This document shows, piece after piece, positions 1-12,994 of a DNA stretch of 64,000 nucleotides. Below the pieces are notes generated by a model. The model had not been told where the DNA came from, ran no database searches, and saw only the letters and a list, made by a program, of their open reading frames with translations. Position 1 is the stretch's first letter; each line of letters begins with the position of its first letter. A program made the position numbers and the translations under genes. Source of the DNA: Plotosus lineatus. Its lineage: Eukaryota > Chordata > Actinopteri > Siluriformes > Plotosidae. The DNA is taken from positions 39,966,064 to 40,030,063 of the forward strand of contig CM045734.1 in assembly GCA_024760905.1 (NCBI GenBank), given 5' to 3'.

Positions 1-268
1 TTTTGGAGACAAAGTCAGAGAGGCTAGATTGAGATGGTTTGGACATGTACAGAGGAGGGATAGTGAGTATATTGGTAATAAGATGCTGAGGCTGGAACTA
101 CCAGGCAAAAGGCCCAGAGGAAGACCAAAGAGACGATTCATGGATGTGGTGAAGGAGGACATGAAGGTCGTTGGTGTAAAAGAAGAAGATGCAAAGGATA
201 GGGTGAGATGGAGGCAGATGATTCGCTGTGGCGACCCCTGAAGGGAAAAGCCGAAAGGAAAAGAAGAA
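1..268 (+). mobile_element. RTE-type LINE, 3' end fragment
   Basis: Positions 29-241 encode the C-terminal end of a non-LTR retrotransposon ORF2 (motifs RWFGHVQRRDSEYIG, RGRPKRRFMDVVKEDM, ending RCGDP), followed by the short 3' UTR and a GAA-rich tail (AAAAGAAGAAGG). The same end occurs at 30147-30611 and, reversed, at 4056 and 35265. Probably truncated by the window edge. Confidence 0.85.
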
Positions 269-471
269 GGCCTTCTTTCTTGATCTCGGTGCCTGACCTT
301 ACCTACACTCTTGTGGATGAATCGAATAATCCACACAATCACATAATCATCTTCCTAAAAGAGCGTACGTTATGGTAACAGCAAAGGGGAAAAGATCTCA
401 ATAGCGATGTCCAACAAGTATAGGTGCCTGTCTGGGCATGATAGTCCGGTGTCCATAAGTGTTGCAATATA

Positions 472-505
<34 letters not shown>

Positions 506-847
506 CAATGGTTACAGTTGTTAGCTCACAAGAGTCAAGACTTTTATATGGCCTGCAATAGCTTTCAAAGAGAATGATTATCGTTTGTAACATCAACCAT
601 TACCATGAAACCTAATTCATCATCTTCCCACTAGATGGTCGCATCCGTTTTAGAATAGATGTTCAGTGATTATTTGGCCCTTGATCACATTTAAATTTAG
701 TTCTGTCGCCCCCACTGACAAGGAGTTTGACATCCCTTTCCTAGCTGATATCCATTCATCCAACCATGGTTTATATCAGTTATCCATCAGAATAATAGGA
801 AAGCTGGGGAAATCCAAGTAGATTTGGGATAAGAGGTATGTCAGTCA
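269..847. other. Unannotated sequence with a (CA)n microsatellite at 472-503
   Basis: Apart from the CA repeat I see no exon-like ORF or recognisable repeat here. Confidence 0.5.
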
Positions 848-1072
848 AACGCAGGGCCAATAAAAACACAAACAAACATTCACACTACGCAATTTAGAGT
901 GGTCAGTTGACCTAATATGCCTGGTTGAGTAGTGGAATGAACCAGAATACCAGAGGAAACCCATGCAAGCACAGGGACAATGTGCAAATTCCAAATAAAA
1001 AGGCTCTTGGTCACTATTCGAAGCCCATCAATGCAAAGTGCCACTGTTAACCACTGAGCTAGAGTGGATGGC
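848..1072 (-). repeat. S3 SINE-like repeat, partial
   Basis: Read on the minus strand it starts with a tRNA-like A box near 1060, and has the family's 'CCAGAGGAAACCCATGCAAG' segment near 950. The 3' tail is missing. Confidence 0.6.
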
Positions 1073-1245
1073 TCCTAACTGATAGACAGAATCCAATTAA
1101 TGCAATTAGATACTACATTCATTCCCTGTTTCCATGGATGATGATCAGACACAAATACTCCATGGTGTTGAACTTCCCAAATCCCCTTTTCCTTAGTGTC
1201 AGATCTGCTTCAATGGCTAATCTCACTCTAATGTTGTATGTGGAC

Positions 1246-1830
1246 AAGTGCTTATTTCTGTGGCGCCCCCTCTATGAAGAAAAAATATTTCACGCCCCCC
1301 AGCGACTATACATAGTATTGCTGTATTTGTCTATAAAATTGTTATTAGTACACCTCTGCATTACACTGCATCTTTATTAACATTAAAAATAAAAAAGAAA
1401 AAAAATACAGTTTAACTTACAATAAAGAAAACTTATTTAATTGTTTTTAATCTGTAACAGAAAAGATTTAAAGTGCACCAGTGTGCATGAAATTCAAAAA
1501 AATACAATCTTATTTAAATTCATTCAATTTATTTATGTCGTAATATCTCCATCTCTCTCCAACTTGCTCTTCGTTCCTGTTAGAAAAATTTTCGTGTTGT
1601 TTCTTGAGGGGTTGTTTACTTCACTGTGCTTCATATCATTTGCTCGTGCGAAAAACCGCTACACCATAGCGCGACAATGAGAGCGCCACTGCCAACTACT
1701 GGAGTGGAGGTAAAATTACACTTAATTTTCATACACTGTTCCAGAAAAGCATGTGCCCCATGGTCATATGCGCTCCCCACGGCATCATGCCAAGCCAACG
1801 GGGGTGCGCCCCACTATTTGAGAAGCACTG
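1246..1830. mobile_element. hAT-like non-autonomous element
   Basis: The right end TTTGAGAAGCACTG is the terminus seen in the 39963-41994 element. The left end AAGTGCTTATTTCTG is its approximate inverted copy. It is flanked by ATGTGGAC and ATGTAGAC, an 8-bp duplication with one mismatch, as expected for hAT. Its 1655-1830 part recurs at 12826-12994 and, reversed, near 39970-40170. Confidence 0.6.
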
Positions 1831-2232
1831 ATGTAGACTTATAATTACGATGTGCTGCTGTAACCATACACTGTGATGCATAGTTCATAAAGTTTAAGAT
1901 TTCCAGGTTTCTTCTTCATCATGTCTCAAGGAGATTTCCTTTAACACTGTCATCTCTGACATGCTCAATAGATACCTATACTATATAGTATATTAAAGTC
2001 ATCATCTGATTATAAAATATATTTAACTAATCACCACATCAGAAAATTAGTAAGATAATATTTATGATCGAAATGTGTGACGTGACACCTCAGAGCCATT
2101 CCTCGACCGCATTTAAAACATTTCCAGTATATAAATAATCTATTCTTGAATTTAAATTAATGATCTCATGCCAAACGGGTCTGTCTACAGCCCACCTCCT
2201 TATTTCTTATACAATGACGTCACACTCCCCTG
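1831..2232. other. Upstream region of cfap157, AT-rich, no feature seen
   Basis: No repeat family or ORF of note was recognised between the hAT-like element and the cfap157 5' end. Confidence 0.4.
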
Positions 2233-2262
2233 GCTGCCAGGGAAACCTCAGCTTTTGTTTAC
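2233..2262 (+). promoter_or_regulatory. X-box-like (RFX) and forkhead sites upstream of cfap157
   Basis: GCTGCCAGGGAAAC at 2233-2246 matches the palindromic RFX X-box (GTTRCCATGGYAAC) at about 11 of 14 positions. TGTTTAC at 2256-2262 is a forkhead core. They lie 10 bp apart, about 50-80 bp before the putative ATG at 2314. RFX and FOXJ1 are the known activators of motile-cilium genes, which fits cfap157. Site identity is inferred from sequence only. Confidence 0.5.
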
Positions 2263-2313
2263 AATTGCTGAGTTTCTGAAAACTTTGTTGGAAAGTAGAC
2301 GCGGTGGGTAATT

Positions 2314-2421
2314 ATGCCTCCTAAAAATATCTAAAGCTACCCTGGGAGAGAAAAACAATCCGAATGAAGGGAAAAAATTATACCGAGCTCAAATCCGAGA
2401 CCTTGAGCAATGCCTGGAAAA
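2314..2421 (+). pseudogene. cfap157: cfap157 exon 1 (frameshifted)
   Basis: ATG CCT CCT AAA gives the family's MPPK start. The segment encoding YRAQIRDLEQCLEK (to the GTGAGG donor at 2422) lies one base out of phase, so one extra A in the A-run at 2323-2327 (or loss of two bases) is inferred. No ATG exists in the second frame after the stop at 2309-2311. Confidence 0.65.
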
Positions 2422-2901
2422 GTGAGGAACCCTGAAGCTATGCTAACGTTAGCATACAAAATGCGCCACTACAGTAGAAACTGGTTCTATTAGGAGTGAG
2501 GACACTATATAGCCTCAGTAAGAAGTTTTAGCCTGAAGCCATTTCCTAGTATTTTCCTCTGTAGTGAAGGTATGCAGACTTACCTGACAATCCCCAGGGA
2601 TCACAAGACTGTTACTCAGTATAAAAATCCATGATGAGAAATCCATGTATTAATAATATAATATTATCCTATATTAATAAACTGACATGGTATTTTACAA
2701 TGGCTGTTTGTTCATTCTCTGTCTGTGCATACAAGGAAGTTAGAAAGAACCCAAGACCTTAGATCTCAGCCTATTGCAAAGCATAATAATTAACCTGCTG
2801 CCACACCTCATGCCATAGAAAACTGACTCATTGTAGTGCTACAGGAAATGCATCCCTCTCCAAACATATGCCATGCTGGTCTTTTGTCCTTCATTTTAAA
2901 G

Positions 2902-3174
2902 GTATCAGAACAAATGTGATGAGCTGGAGGTTGGTAAAAAGGATTTTTCTACAAATTATAATAATACAGTGAGAGAAAAGAATGACATTGTGGACTATCT
3001 GAAGCACATCTCATCCCAAAAAGAGGATGAGCTCACTGATGTCTTGGAGAAACTTCAGAAGCTGCATAAAGCCAAAGATGCAGAGAAAGAGTGGTTTGAT
3101 AAGCAACTGATTATGCTTCAGAGCGAGTTTCAAGAGACCAAGGACAAACTCATGTCCAAAAACATGGTTCTTAG
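2902..3174 (+). pseudogene. cfap157: cfap157 exon 2
   Basis: Acceptor TTTTAAAG, donor AG|GTAATT. It reads open throughout: KYQNKCDELEVGKKDF at the start, then VDYLKHISSQKEDEL and SEFQETKDKLMSKN. It joins exon 1 in phase 2, is strongly heptad-like, and keeps the family spacing. Confidence 0.8.
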
Positions 3175-3415
3175 GTAATTAAAATAAAAAAAATAAGCAA
3201 ACAGAGTCATTTGGATGCAAACTATATTTGATTTTATTTATACCTTTGATTCAGTTTTTCATGTTGTAAAGTATGCTTCATACTTGTTAAGGTTAGTATC
3301 CACCATAATATTGTGAATTTGAATGGCCTGCAGTTGCCTTTATCATGAGCATTATGGTAATCCAAATATTGAATTTCACAAGAATACTGAGACCATACCT
3401 TACTTTTGTTGGCAG

Positions 3416-3570
3416 TGGGAAAGCTTGCATCTCTTGAGGATTTCCAGGAGCAAAAGCATAAACTTTTGCATCAGATGGAGTCTCTGAAAGAACAACTACA
3501 GCAACAGAAGCAACAGCACCAAGCTGTCATCTACAACCGAAAGAAAAAAAGCTATCTTGGACAACAACAG
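3416..3570 (+). pseudogene. cfap157: cfap157 exon 3 (two frameshifts)
   Basis: Acceptor TTGGCAG, donor CAG|GTCAGT. Joined to exon 2 it would read S-G-K-A and then TGA. Removing one G from TGGG gives S-G-K-L-A-S-L-E-D. Near the end, CTTGGACAACAACAG must lose one G to give L-D-N-N-R-L-K-K-E across the junction with exon 4. Both shifts are +1 and do not compensate each other. Confidence 0.7.
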
Positions 3571-3779
3571 GTCAGTATGATGAAAATAATATTTGTGTTA
3601 GATCAACAAATTAAAGCAGTAAGGATGCCCTTGAGTTTTTCATCATATGCAACTATTCCTCAGGAAAAAAATGTTTAGATTAATCCATTTGCATTCATTT
3701 CCAACTCTCCTGCAGAGCAAACCAATCACATTTTATTTGACATGGGTTTCTCAAACATATCTTGTTTAATTTTATACAG

Positions 3780-4046
3780 ACTGAAGAAAGAGATGCAGCA
3801 GCACTTAACTGCTGTAGCCATTGAATTTCACAAGGTCTCTAATAAAAAGATGCCAGAGACAACAAAGAGGGCCATCTGTGAGAATGTGTTAGTGACATCC
3901 CAACTCAAGCAGATTTCAGACCGATGCAAAGAGCTGATGGCGGAGAACGATGCTTTAATTGCCAAAGAGAAACACCTCAAAAAAGAAATGGAGATCATGG
4001 AGCCATTAATGAACAAGATGACAGGAAAAGTCTTGCAAATCAAAAG
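3780..4046 (+). pseudogene. cfap157: cfap157 exon 4
   Basis: Acceptor TTTATACAG, donor AG|GTTGCT. Open frame with LKKEMQQHLTAVAIEFHKV and ETTKRAICENVLVTSQL, collinear with the middle of CFAP157. The LINE 3' tail begins about 10 bp past the donor. Confidence 0.8.
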
Positions 4047-4055
4047 GTTGCTTAA

Positions 4056-6678
4056 AATCTTCTTCTTCTTCTTCTTCTTTTCCTTTTGGCTGTTTCTTTC
4101 AGGGGTCGCCACAGCAAATCATCTGCCTCCATCTCACCCTGCCCTCTGCGTCGTCTTCTCTTACTCCAACGACCTTCATGTCTTCCTTCACCACATCCAT
4201 AAATCTCTTGGTCTTCCTCTAGGCCTTCTGCCTGGTATTTCCAACCTCAGCATCCTACTGCCAATATATTCACTATCCCTCCTCTATAGATGTTCAAACC
4301 ATCTCAACCTAGCCTCTCTGACTTTGTATCCAAAACATCTTACATGTGCTGTCCCTCTGATGTACTAATTTCTGATCCTATCCATCCTCGTTACTCCCAG
4401 AGAGAACCTCAACATTTTCATCTCCGCTACCTCCAGCTCTGCCCCCTGTCTTTTCCTCAGCGCCACTTTTTATAAATCATACAACATCGCTGGCCTCACC
4501 ACCGTCTTGTACACTTTTCCTTTCATTCTTGCTGATACTCTCCTATCGCACATCACACCAGATGCTTTTCTCCAACCATTCCAACCTGCCTGCATACGCT
4601 TCTTCACCTCATTTCCACACTCTCCATTGCTCTGGATTGTTGAGCCTAAGTACTTAAAATCCTCCACCGTCCTTATCTCTGCTCCCTGTAACATCACCAT
4701 TCCTCCTGGGTCCTTCTCATTCACACACATGTATTCTGATTTACTGAGGCTAACCTTCATTCCTCTCCTTTCCAGGGCATACCTCCACCTCTCTAGATTT
4801 TTCTGTACTTGTTCTCTGCTCTCACTACAGATCACAATGTCATCTGCAAACATCATAGTCCATGGAGATTCTTGTCTAACCTCGTCTGTCAGTCTGTCCA
4901 TCACTATCGCAAACAAGAAGGGGCTCAGAGCTGATCATTGATGCAGTCCCACCTCCACCTTGAATTCTTCGGTCACGTGGACAGCACACCTCACCACTGT
5001 CTTACATCTCTCAGACATGTCCTGCACCACTCTAACATACTTCTCTGCCACTCCAGACTTCCTCATACAATACCACAGTTCTTCTCTTGGCACCTTGTCA
5101 TATGCTTTCTCTAGATCCACAAAGACACAATGTAGCTCCCTCTGACCTTCTCTATTAACATCCTCAAAGCAAACATTGCATCTGTGGTGCTCTTTTTTGG
5201 CATGAAACCAAACTGTTGTTCACAAATGCTGACCTCTGCCCTCAGTCTAGCTTCCACTATTCTTTCCCATAACTTCATCGTATGGCTTATCAACTTTATC
5301 CCTATGTAGTTGCCACAACTCTACACGTCTCCCTTATTCTTAAAAATGGGCACCAGCACACTTCTCTTCCATTCTTCCGGGACTCCGAAATCTGCTCACT
5401 CTAAGACCTTGTTGAATCTTCTTGTCAGAAAATCTACTGCTACCTCTCCTGGACACTTCCATACCTCCACAGGTATATCATCAGGACCAACTGCCTTTCC
5501 ACTCTTCATCCTCTTCAATGCCCTCCTCACTTCACCCTTCTTAATCTTTGCTACGTCCTGGTCCTCAATGGTCACTTCTTCTACTCTTTTTTGTCTTTCA
5601 TTTTCCTCATTCATCAGCTCTGCAAAGTACTCTTTCCATCTTTCAGCACACTTCTGTTATCAGTCAATACATTTCCCACTCTGTCCTTTATCAATTTAAC
5701 TTGCTGCACATCCTTCCCATCTCTATCTCTCTGCTGTGCCAACCTGTATAGATAATTTTCTCCCTCCTTACTGTCCAACCTATCGTACAAGTCATCATAC
5801 GCCCTCTGTTTGGCCTTTTGACACCGCTACTTTCGCCTTACGCTGTGTCTCCCTGTACTCATTTTTACACTCTTCAGTCCTCTCTATGTCCCACTTCTTC
5901 TTTGCTAACCTCTTCCTTTGTACACACTCCTGCACTTCCTCATTCCACCACCAAGTCTCCTTATCTACTCTCCTTCCAGATGACACACCAAGTATTCTCC
6001 TACCTGTCTCCCTGATCACATTTGCTGTGGTTGTCCAGTCATCTGGAAGCACTTCCTGACCACCCAAAGCCTGTTTCAACTCCTCCTTGAAGACAACACG
6101 ACCCTCTTCCTTTTTCAGCTTCCACCACTTTGTCTTTTGCTCTGCCTTTGCCTTCTTCACCTTCCTCACCATCAGCATCATCCTGCACACCACCATCCTA
6201 TGCTGTTTGGCAACACTTTCACCCACTACTACTTTGCAGTCACTGACTTCCTTCAAGTTACATCGCCTGCACAAGATGTAGTCTACCTGTGTGCTCCTAC
6301 CTCCGCTTTTATAAGTCACCCTATGCTCCTGTCTCTTCTGGAAGAAAGTATTCACCACAGCCATTTCCATCTTTTTTGCAAAATCGATCAACATCTGTCC
6401 TTCTGCGTTCCTGTCCTGGCTACCAAACCTGCCCATCACCTCCTCATCCCCTCTGTTTCCTGCAGAAACATGTCCATTGAAGTCTGCCTCAATGACCACT
6501 CTTTCAACTTTGGGGGTACTCTGCATCACTTCATCTAAGTCACTCCAGAATCTCTCCTTATCTTCTAGCTCACATCCTGCCTGTGGGGCATAAGCACTAA
6601 CAACATTGAACATCACGCCTTCAATTTCTAACTTGAGACTTATCACTGACACTCTTTTCACTTCTCGAACATTCCTGA
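4056..6678 (-). mobile_element. RTE-clade LINE, 5'-truncated, near-complete ORF2 with broken frames
   Basis: Reading right to left: an APE-type endonuclease (SAYAPQAGCE, EADFNGHVSAGNRG, VDYILCRR at about 6600-6180), reverse transcriptase (GPDDIPVEVWKC, FGFMPKKSTTDA, DLEKAYDKVPREELW, and the catalytic MMFADDIVI box near 4840), then the C-terminal domain and 3' UTR ending in (GAA)n at 4056-4075. Several frameshifts separate the pieces. The endonuclease resembles the 'craniofacial development protein 2-like' ORFs of RTE/BovB elements. Homology with the 5' fragment at 58915 stops near 6678, marking the truncation. It lies in reverse inside the cfap157 intron after exon 4. Confidence 0.85.
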
Positions 6679-6792
6679 GCAGGATATCCTCAGGTGTGAT
6701 AGCATCTAAAACATGATTTTTCAAAATAATACTGTGAAATTGTATTGTCTTTCAAAAGAATACTTTATGATGGATAAGTTTAGAAATTTGAG

Positions 6793-6956
6793 AGTCACAA
6801 GTAGGCTGCAAAGCCGTCAGCGTGTTTCTGTCCCTTGCTAAAAGGGTTGTGACAGGAAGGGCATCCGACGTAAAAACCTCTGCCAAATCAAACGTACGAA
6901 TCAGATGATTCGCTGTGGCGACTTGTGAGTAAAAGGGAAAAATCCGAAAGGAATAT
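6793..6956 (+). repeat. S2A SINE, 5'-truncated
   Basis: Starts inside the body (GTAGGCTGCAAAGCCGTCAG) and ends with the LINE-like tail (GATTCGCTGTGGCGA...CCGAAAGGAA). It faces the copy at 6985-7316, so the two form a large inverted repeat. Confidence 0.8.
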
Positions 6957-6984
6957 AGATTCTTGATTTTTCATAAAACATGTT

Positions 6985-7316
6985 ATTTTCTTTCTTTCGG
7001 GCTTTTCCCTTTCTCAGGAGTCGCCAAGGCGAGTCATCTGATTCGCACGTTTGATTTGGCAGAGGTTTTTACGTCGGATGCCCTTCTTGTCACAACCCTT
7101 TTAGCAAGGGACAGAAACACGCTGACGGCTTTGCAGCATACTCTTTACGAAATTCAGCAATGGTTCTTTTACATGCCTCACACCATAGACAGTGGGAGAC
7201 ATGGCCAGCCTTTGATAACCCAGTTAGTTGCACTGGGGGGGCAGTGACAACCTTGTGGGGACTCGAACCCCCAACCTTAGGATCAGCGATCCTGCGCCCT
7301 ATCCACCACTGCCCTT
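6985..7316 (-). repeat. S2A SINE, full length
   Basis: On the minus strand it runs from the tRNA-like head (A box near 7305, B box as GGGGGTTCGAGTCCCC near 7265) through the body to the LINE-like tail at 6985-7040. Confidence 0.85.
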
Positions 7317-7499
7317 CATAAAACTTGTTATTATCATTCTTAAATTATTTCAGTAAATACAAGCTGAAATTGTGTAATTTTGAATCTACAGTAAAACTAG
7401 GAATGGTTCTGTAAATGGATCAATAAAAGCTTTAATGGCACCTTTAAATAAATAACACTGCTCAAATTTGTCTAATTTGCTAACTCTAAAAACTGTGTA

Positions 7500-9128
<1,629 letters not shown>

Positions 9129-9406
9129 TATATGATTTATCACATACTGCACAGGAATGGTGCAATCTGATTGGTCCACTGTCTCGGGTTATAAACAATT
9201 ATTCCTGTGGATATTACTTGAAAAAAAGGACAGTTTATCACAGTCACTTAAGCAAGCAGTAATATGTGTATGCAAGCATGTTATGTGCAGATTTTTATTA
9301 AAAATTTCTACCATCTGTTGGGCTTTGGACAGAGAAGACTCCATTCGATTTTGCGGATTATTCAGATTCTGAATCTATGACATTTATGAAGTTTTTTTTT
9401 TAACAT

Positions 9407-9462
<56 letters not shown>
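9407..9462. repeat. (GA)n microsatellite
   Basis: About 28 GA units. Confidence 0.95.
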
Positions 9463-9465
<3 letters not shown>

Positions 9466-10259
9466 TCTTTTTGATGTGTTGTATGTGCAAGCCCAGAAAG
9501 GGGATGCTGTGTATTTTCTATTATTGTTTTGATTGGTGGGAGTTTATGGTCGCTGAGTGGTCTTGTGTACTATTATTTTGCTTTGCAATCACAGCATAGT
9601 GTGGTAGTGGGTACATTGTGTGTAGCTTTGCTGGATCATGCCATCAGGATTCCTTGGTTTTCATTCAAAGCTTTTGTTATTATCTACCCCCCCCACCTTC
9701 TAAAAGCCTGTCAATGGGTTAATTACCCATCTTGAGTATAAGCCATAGACCATCGTATGAAGATTTTCTTTCCCTTTGCTTTCATGTGTGGCACATTCTA
9801 CAAGCGTCAGAGTCAGGATCTCCATTACACTTGTGTGGCCAACCCAATTTCCTCTTGCCTTGTGGGTTCCAGTTCAGTACCTCTCTGGTGATCTTTGATG
9901 GTGCCTTAACATTCTTCAGCAGCAGCTGAAAATTTCCAGTTTGACATGCTCTTGGTCTATCTTCTGCCAGTGGTTGGTGTTTCTATATAATTGTCTGTGA
10001 ACAGCATGTGCAGATAAGACAGTCATTGATAAAAGTTTGATGCTGTTATCCTCCATGTTTCTGACTCATAAAGCAGACCGTCTTAATTACCACTAAAAAT
10101 TCTGAGATTGGTCTTTTGAGACTGAGTAGGTGGATTGACGTGGGATAAATCTTTGAGGACCCTTTCTCGATGATATTATCCTCACGTCTACTCTATGTTA
10201 AATCATCATTTTTAAAAAAAATTATCATGTCTGTGAAATGGTTTAATTTAATATCTTAG
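9463..10259. other. cfap157 intron sequence, no clear feature
   Basis: No exon was identified. Sequence between 9730 and 10110 has the look of an old repeat, but I could not assign it. Confidence 0.4.
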
Positions 10260-10384
10260 ACAAGAGCACAAGTCAGCTTTAGGCAATCTCAACCAAAGAC
10301 AAACAGAGGCTGAAAGACTGAGAACAGAACTTCAGGAAGAGAGGATCCAGCAAGGACGGGTTGAGACAGTTGTCTAAGAAGCAG
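10260..10384 (+). pseudogene. cfap157: cfap157 late coiled-coil exon with nonsense codon
   Basis: Acceptor ATCTTAG, donor GCAG|GTATGG. Reads EAERLRTELQEERIQQGRVE, matching the family's late coiled coil, then VV and TAA at 10375-10377, then E-A. The frame continues correctly into the next exon in phase 1, so the stop is a point lesion, not a frame error. Confidence 0.65.
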
Positions 10385-10502
10385 GTATGGCTTTAAAGGA
10401 AGGATTATGGGAAATGCAAATTATTAAGCACTCATGATTAATGTAACTGATTTATGAAAATCCTCTGCCCAGAGTTTTGCTTAGTTTGGTTGTTACAGGA
10501 GG

Positions 10503-10653
10503 AGGGAAACAATTTCAGACCCTTACCTGGAGTAACCAGACGATGCAGAAGCTACTGGTCATATTGGATTGTGATCAACAAAGGCCCTGAACTCTCTCAA
10601 GTCATCCGCACCATAGAAGATTGTCCTGAATGTATAACAGCAGAAGATACGGA
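10503..10653 (+). pseudogene. cfap157: cfap157 C-terminal-side exon with stop
   Basis: Acceptor TTGTTACAG, donor ACAG|GTGTAT. Continuing from the previous exon it reads GGKQFQTLTWSNQTMQKLL then VILDCDQQRP and TGA at 10588-10590. The W-x-x-x-M-x-x-L-L-V block is the one conserved in CFAP157. About 60 bp of exon-like sequence follow the stop. Confidence 0.6.
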
Positions 10654-10656
10654 CAG

Positions 10657-10910
10657 GTGTATAAAGTACCAGAGCAGTGGTTAGGGTGCTTATGATCGAG
10701 CCGTTTTGGGTTCAAATGCAGACCTCTACCATGCGAAGATGTGCAAGGTCTTAACCACAAGTGTTGTTCTGTCCACCCAGCAGTATAAATGGATACCAGT
10801 AAAATATACTGGGAAAATCATCTGCAGTGGACAAGCATCCTATCCAGAAGTTGAATTCCTAGTAGCTTTGTGCTTTCGGAGACCGGGAATGAGCTCTGAC
10901 CTGTAGTAGA
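10657..10910 (+). repeat. S1 SINE, diverged
   Basis: AGCAGTGGTTAGGG...GATCGAGCC...GGTTCAAATGC head, then ACCACAAGTG, 'CCCAGCAGTATAAATGG' and AAATATACTGGGAAAA. The last hairpin part is missing. Confidence 0.75.
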
Positions 10911-10952
10911 CTTGAGTGAAAGTACCAAAAAGACAGACCTTATCCTACTATA

Positions 10953-11845
10953 CAGTATAAATGACCTTGCAAAAGTATTCAATCCCCTCAAATGTCATCA
11001 TCTTTGTCTGGATTACAGTGAAGCTTACACAAGATGGCTCCAGTCGGTGTTTTTATTGCAAACCAACATATTCGTGAAAAATAATATTGAGATTCAATAT
11101 TTGTCAGTATAAAACGTGCAGAAGTGTGAACATGGGATGTATTCAATCCCTACTACTAGGCTGAGCAAAAAACTTCAATCTGCAGGGGTAAATTCCTGCC
11201 ATATATGTACACTATTTGCTGATGACCATTACCCATCCATCCGGGCAGTGTTGTTTGTTGCTCTTTAAGTTGGTTTGATGACTTTTAAACAGTTCCACAG
11301 ATTAATTTATTCCACCAATTTTACACCATTCACCTTGTTTCTACACAGTCCTGCATTGCTTTGTTGTAATGTTTGGACCACAATCCTTTCTAATAGTTGA
11401 ATCTTCTCACAATATTCTTCTAAGAAAACCGAAAAGGATGATATTCGCCTGTATTGATTTAACTTTTCATCTATTGCCACTTCACTGTTAACAAGAAGCC
11501 CAAATTCTGTGAATAAAACCTTAACCTGATGCAAACACCACATACAGTAATTTATTTGAGAAGTGATGCTAATTGGGCCATGCCCCGCATTAGGTTTGCA
11601 CAGCAAAAAATTTTGGAAACTGATCTCGTTCTGTGCCATCACACCAAAGACACATCTTCTTTTGATCACTTTCATGCATTTATGTGGCTTTCCATGAGCA
11701 GTTGTTCCAAGTGCTGAAGAATCATTTGAGCTTTTGCCTATTTTCTACTGCCATAAATATACTGGCATGAAAAACATGTATTATTCATTTCTTATTCAGA
11801 CAAATGTAATAAGTTACAGGTGGGTTGAATATGTGCAAGCCACTG
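10953..11845. mobile_element. Degenerate Tc1/mariner-like element
   Basis: Flanked by TA. The left end CAGTATAAATGACCTTGC and the inverse of the right end (CAGTGGCTTGCACATATTC) are approximate inverted repeats of the fish 'CAGTG-CCTTGCAAAAGTATTC' type. No intact transposase; the ORF at 11307-11675 shows no recognisable motif. Confidence 0.55.
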
Positions 11846-12489
11846 TAGCAGCCAAATACCCAACACAATTCCCAGAAGTTTTTCACACATTGCATCAAAG
11901 CCAATTAATCCTACATACCTAGCACTTTCTTGCATTTGGAGAAAGATCTTATGTAATATATTTTCTCATTAATTTCTCCGATACCTAAGAAGGAGCAGCT
12001 GAGACACAATATTTTTAATCACAGAAAGGCAGCAGAAGATTTAAGTCTTGTTTTACAAGGTTTTAGTTTCATTATAATTTTCAATGCAAAACCATTAAAG
12101 TATAATCTCTCCGAGCTGTAAACAGAGAAATATTTTGCAATAATGCTATCTCTCTATTATTTCTCATATTTTGCTCTTAAACCTAAAGATCAGGCCTTGC
12201 TGGCTTATGGAAGGCTACCTCTACCTACAAGCCTCGAGACCTGGGGTTCATCCTACAGGAAATGTCCAAGAGACAACACCTCTCCAAAAGTTCACAAAGG
12301 TACATTATCAGTATGAAGTATACGTGGTCAATATTGATGATGCACAACAGAAAAATGAAAATGAAAAAGGATCCAGTGTCTAATGTATAAATATTGGCAC
12401 TCTTCATAGAAAATTCTAGAAAAATGCTTATCAATACAGTGATATTTCAAAGTTAAAGAGTTAAAAAAATTAACCTCATAACACAGTCA
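11846..12489. other. Intergenic, nothing assigned
   Basis: A 100-bp open stretch at 12195-12295 with exon-like composition was considered as a further cfap157 exon but could not be matched. Confidence 0.4.
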
Positions 12490-12755
12490 TTCACTCATTA
12501 ACTTTTTTGCTAAACTGCTTAATCCTACTCAGGTACCAAGTGATTTTGCCAGTCTGTTGCTGGGCCACACAACCACTCATACTCACACATAGCCAATCAG
12601 CATAATTTGCATAAACTAGCATACCTGGAGGAAACCAATGCAGGCAAGTAGGGAGAACATGCACACTCCAAATGCCCTTGCTGAGCCGAGAACTAAATCC
12701 TAGGAGCTTCTTGTTACATACTCGCCACTGGGCCACTACGCTGCTTTCCTTCATA
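12490..12755 (-). repeat. S3 SINE-like repeat
   Basis: Starts (plus-strand order) with CATTAACTTTTTTGCTAAAC-TGCTTAATCCTA, contains CATACCTGGAGGAAACCAATG, and ends at the tRNA-like head near 12740. Confidence 0.65.
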
Positions 12756-12825
12756 TACAGGCAGACATTTTATTCAGTATAAGTCCACTGGTACATAAAT
12801 AAACATATATATATATCTACTATAG

Positions 12826-12994
12826 TGCGACAATGAGAGCGCCACTGCCAATCAGTGGAGTGGGGGTACAATTACATTTAATTCTTGTACACAATTCCAG
12901 AAAAGCATGTTCCCCAGGGTCATACGCCCCCCCTCCCCCCATACATCATACCACGACCCCAAAGGGGGTGCATCCCACTATTTCAGAAGCACTG
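12826..12994. mobile_element. hAT-like element, right-end fragment
   Basis: Close to 1662-1830: starts GTGCGACAATGAGAGCGCCA and ends TTTCAGAAGCACTG. The left part is absent. Confidence 0.65.

Noticed and set aside
29..241. AT-hook-like RGRPKRR protein
   Set aside because: This is the C-terminal end of an RTE LINE ORF2, present in several copies in the window.
3742..4368. 208-aa plus-strand ORF
   Set aside because: It is cfap157 exon 4 read through its donor into the antisense strand of a LINE; not a protein.
10503..10684. Frameshift in the cfap157 exon suggested by its isolated ORF
   Set aside because: When joined to the preceding exon in phase 1 the frame is correct up to the TGA at 10588, so no indel is needed there.
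12195..12295. Possible additional cfap157 exon
   Set aside because: Open for about 30 codons but I could not match it to the family, and splice sites are not convincing.
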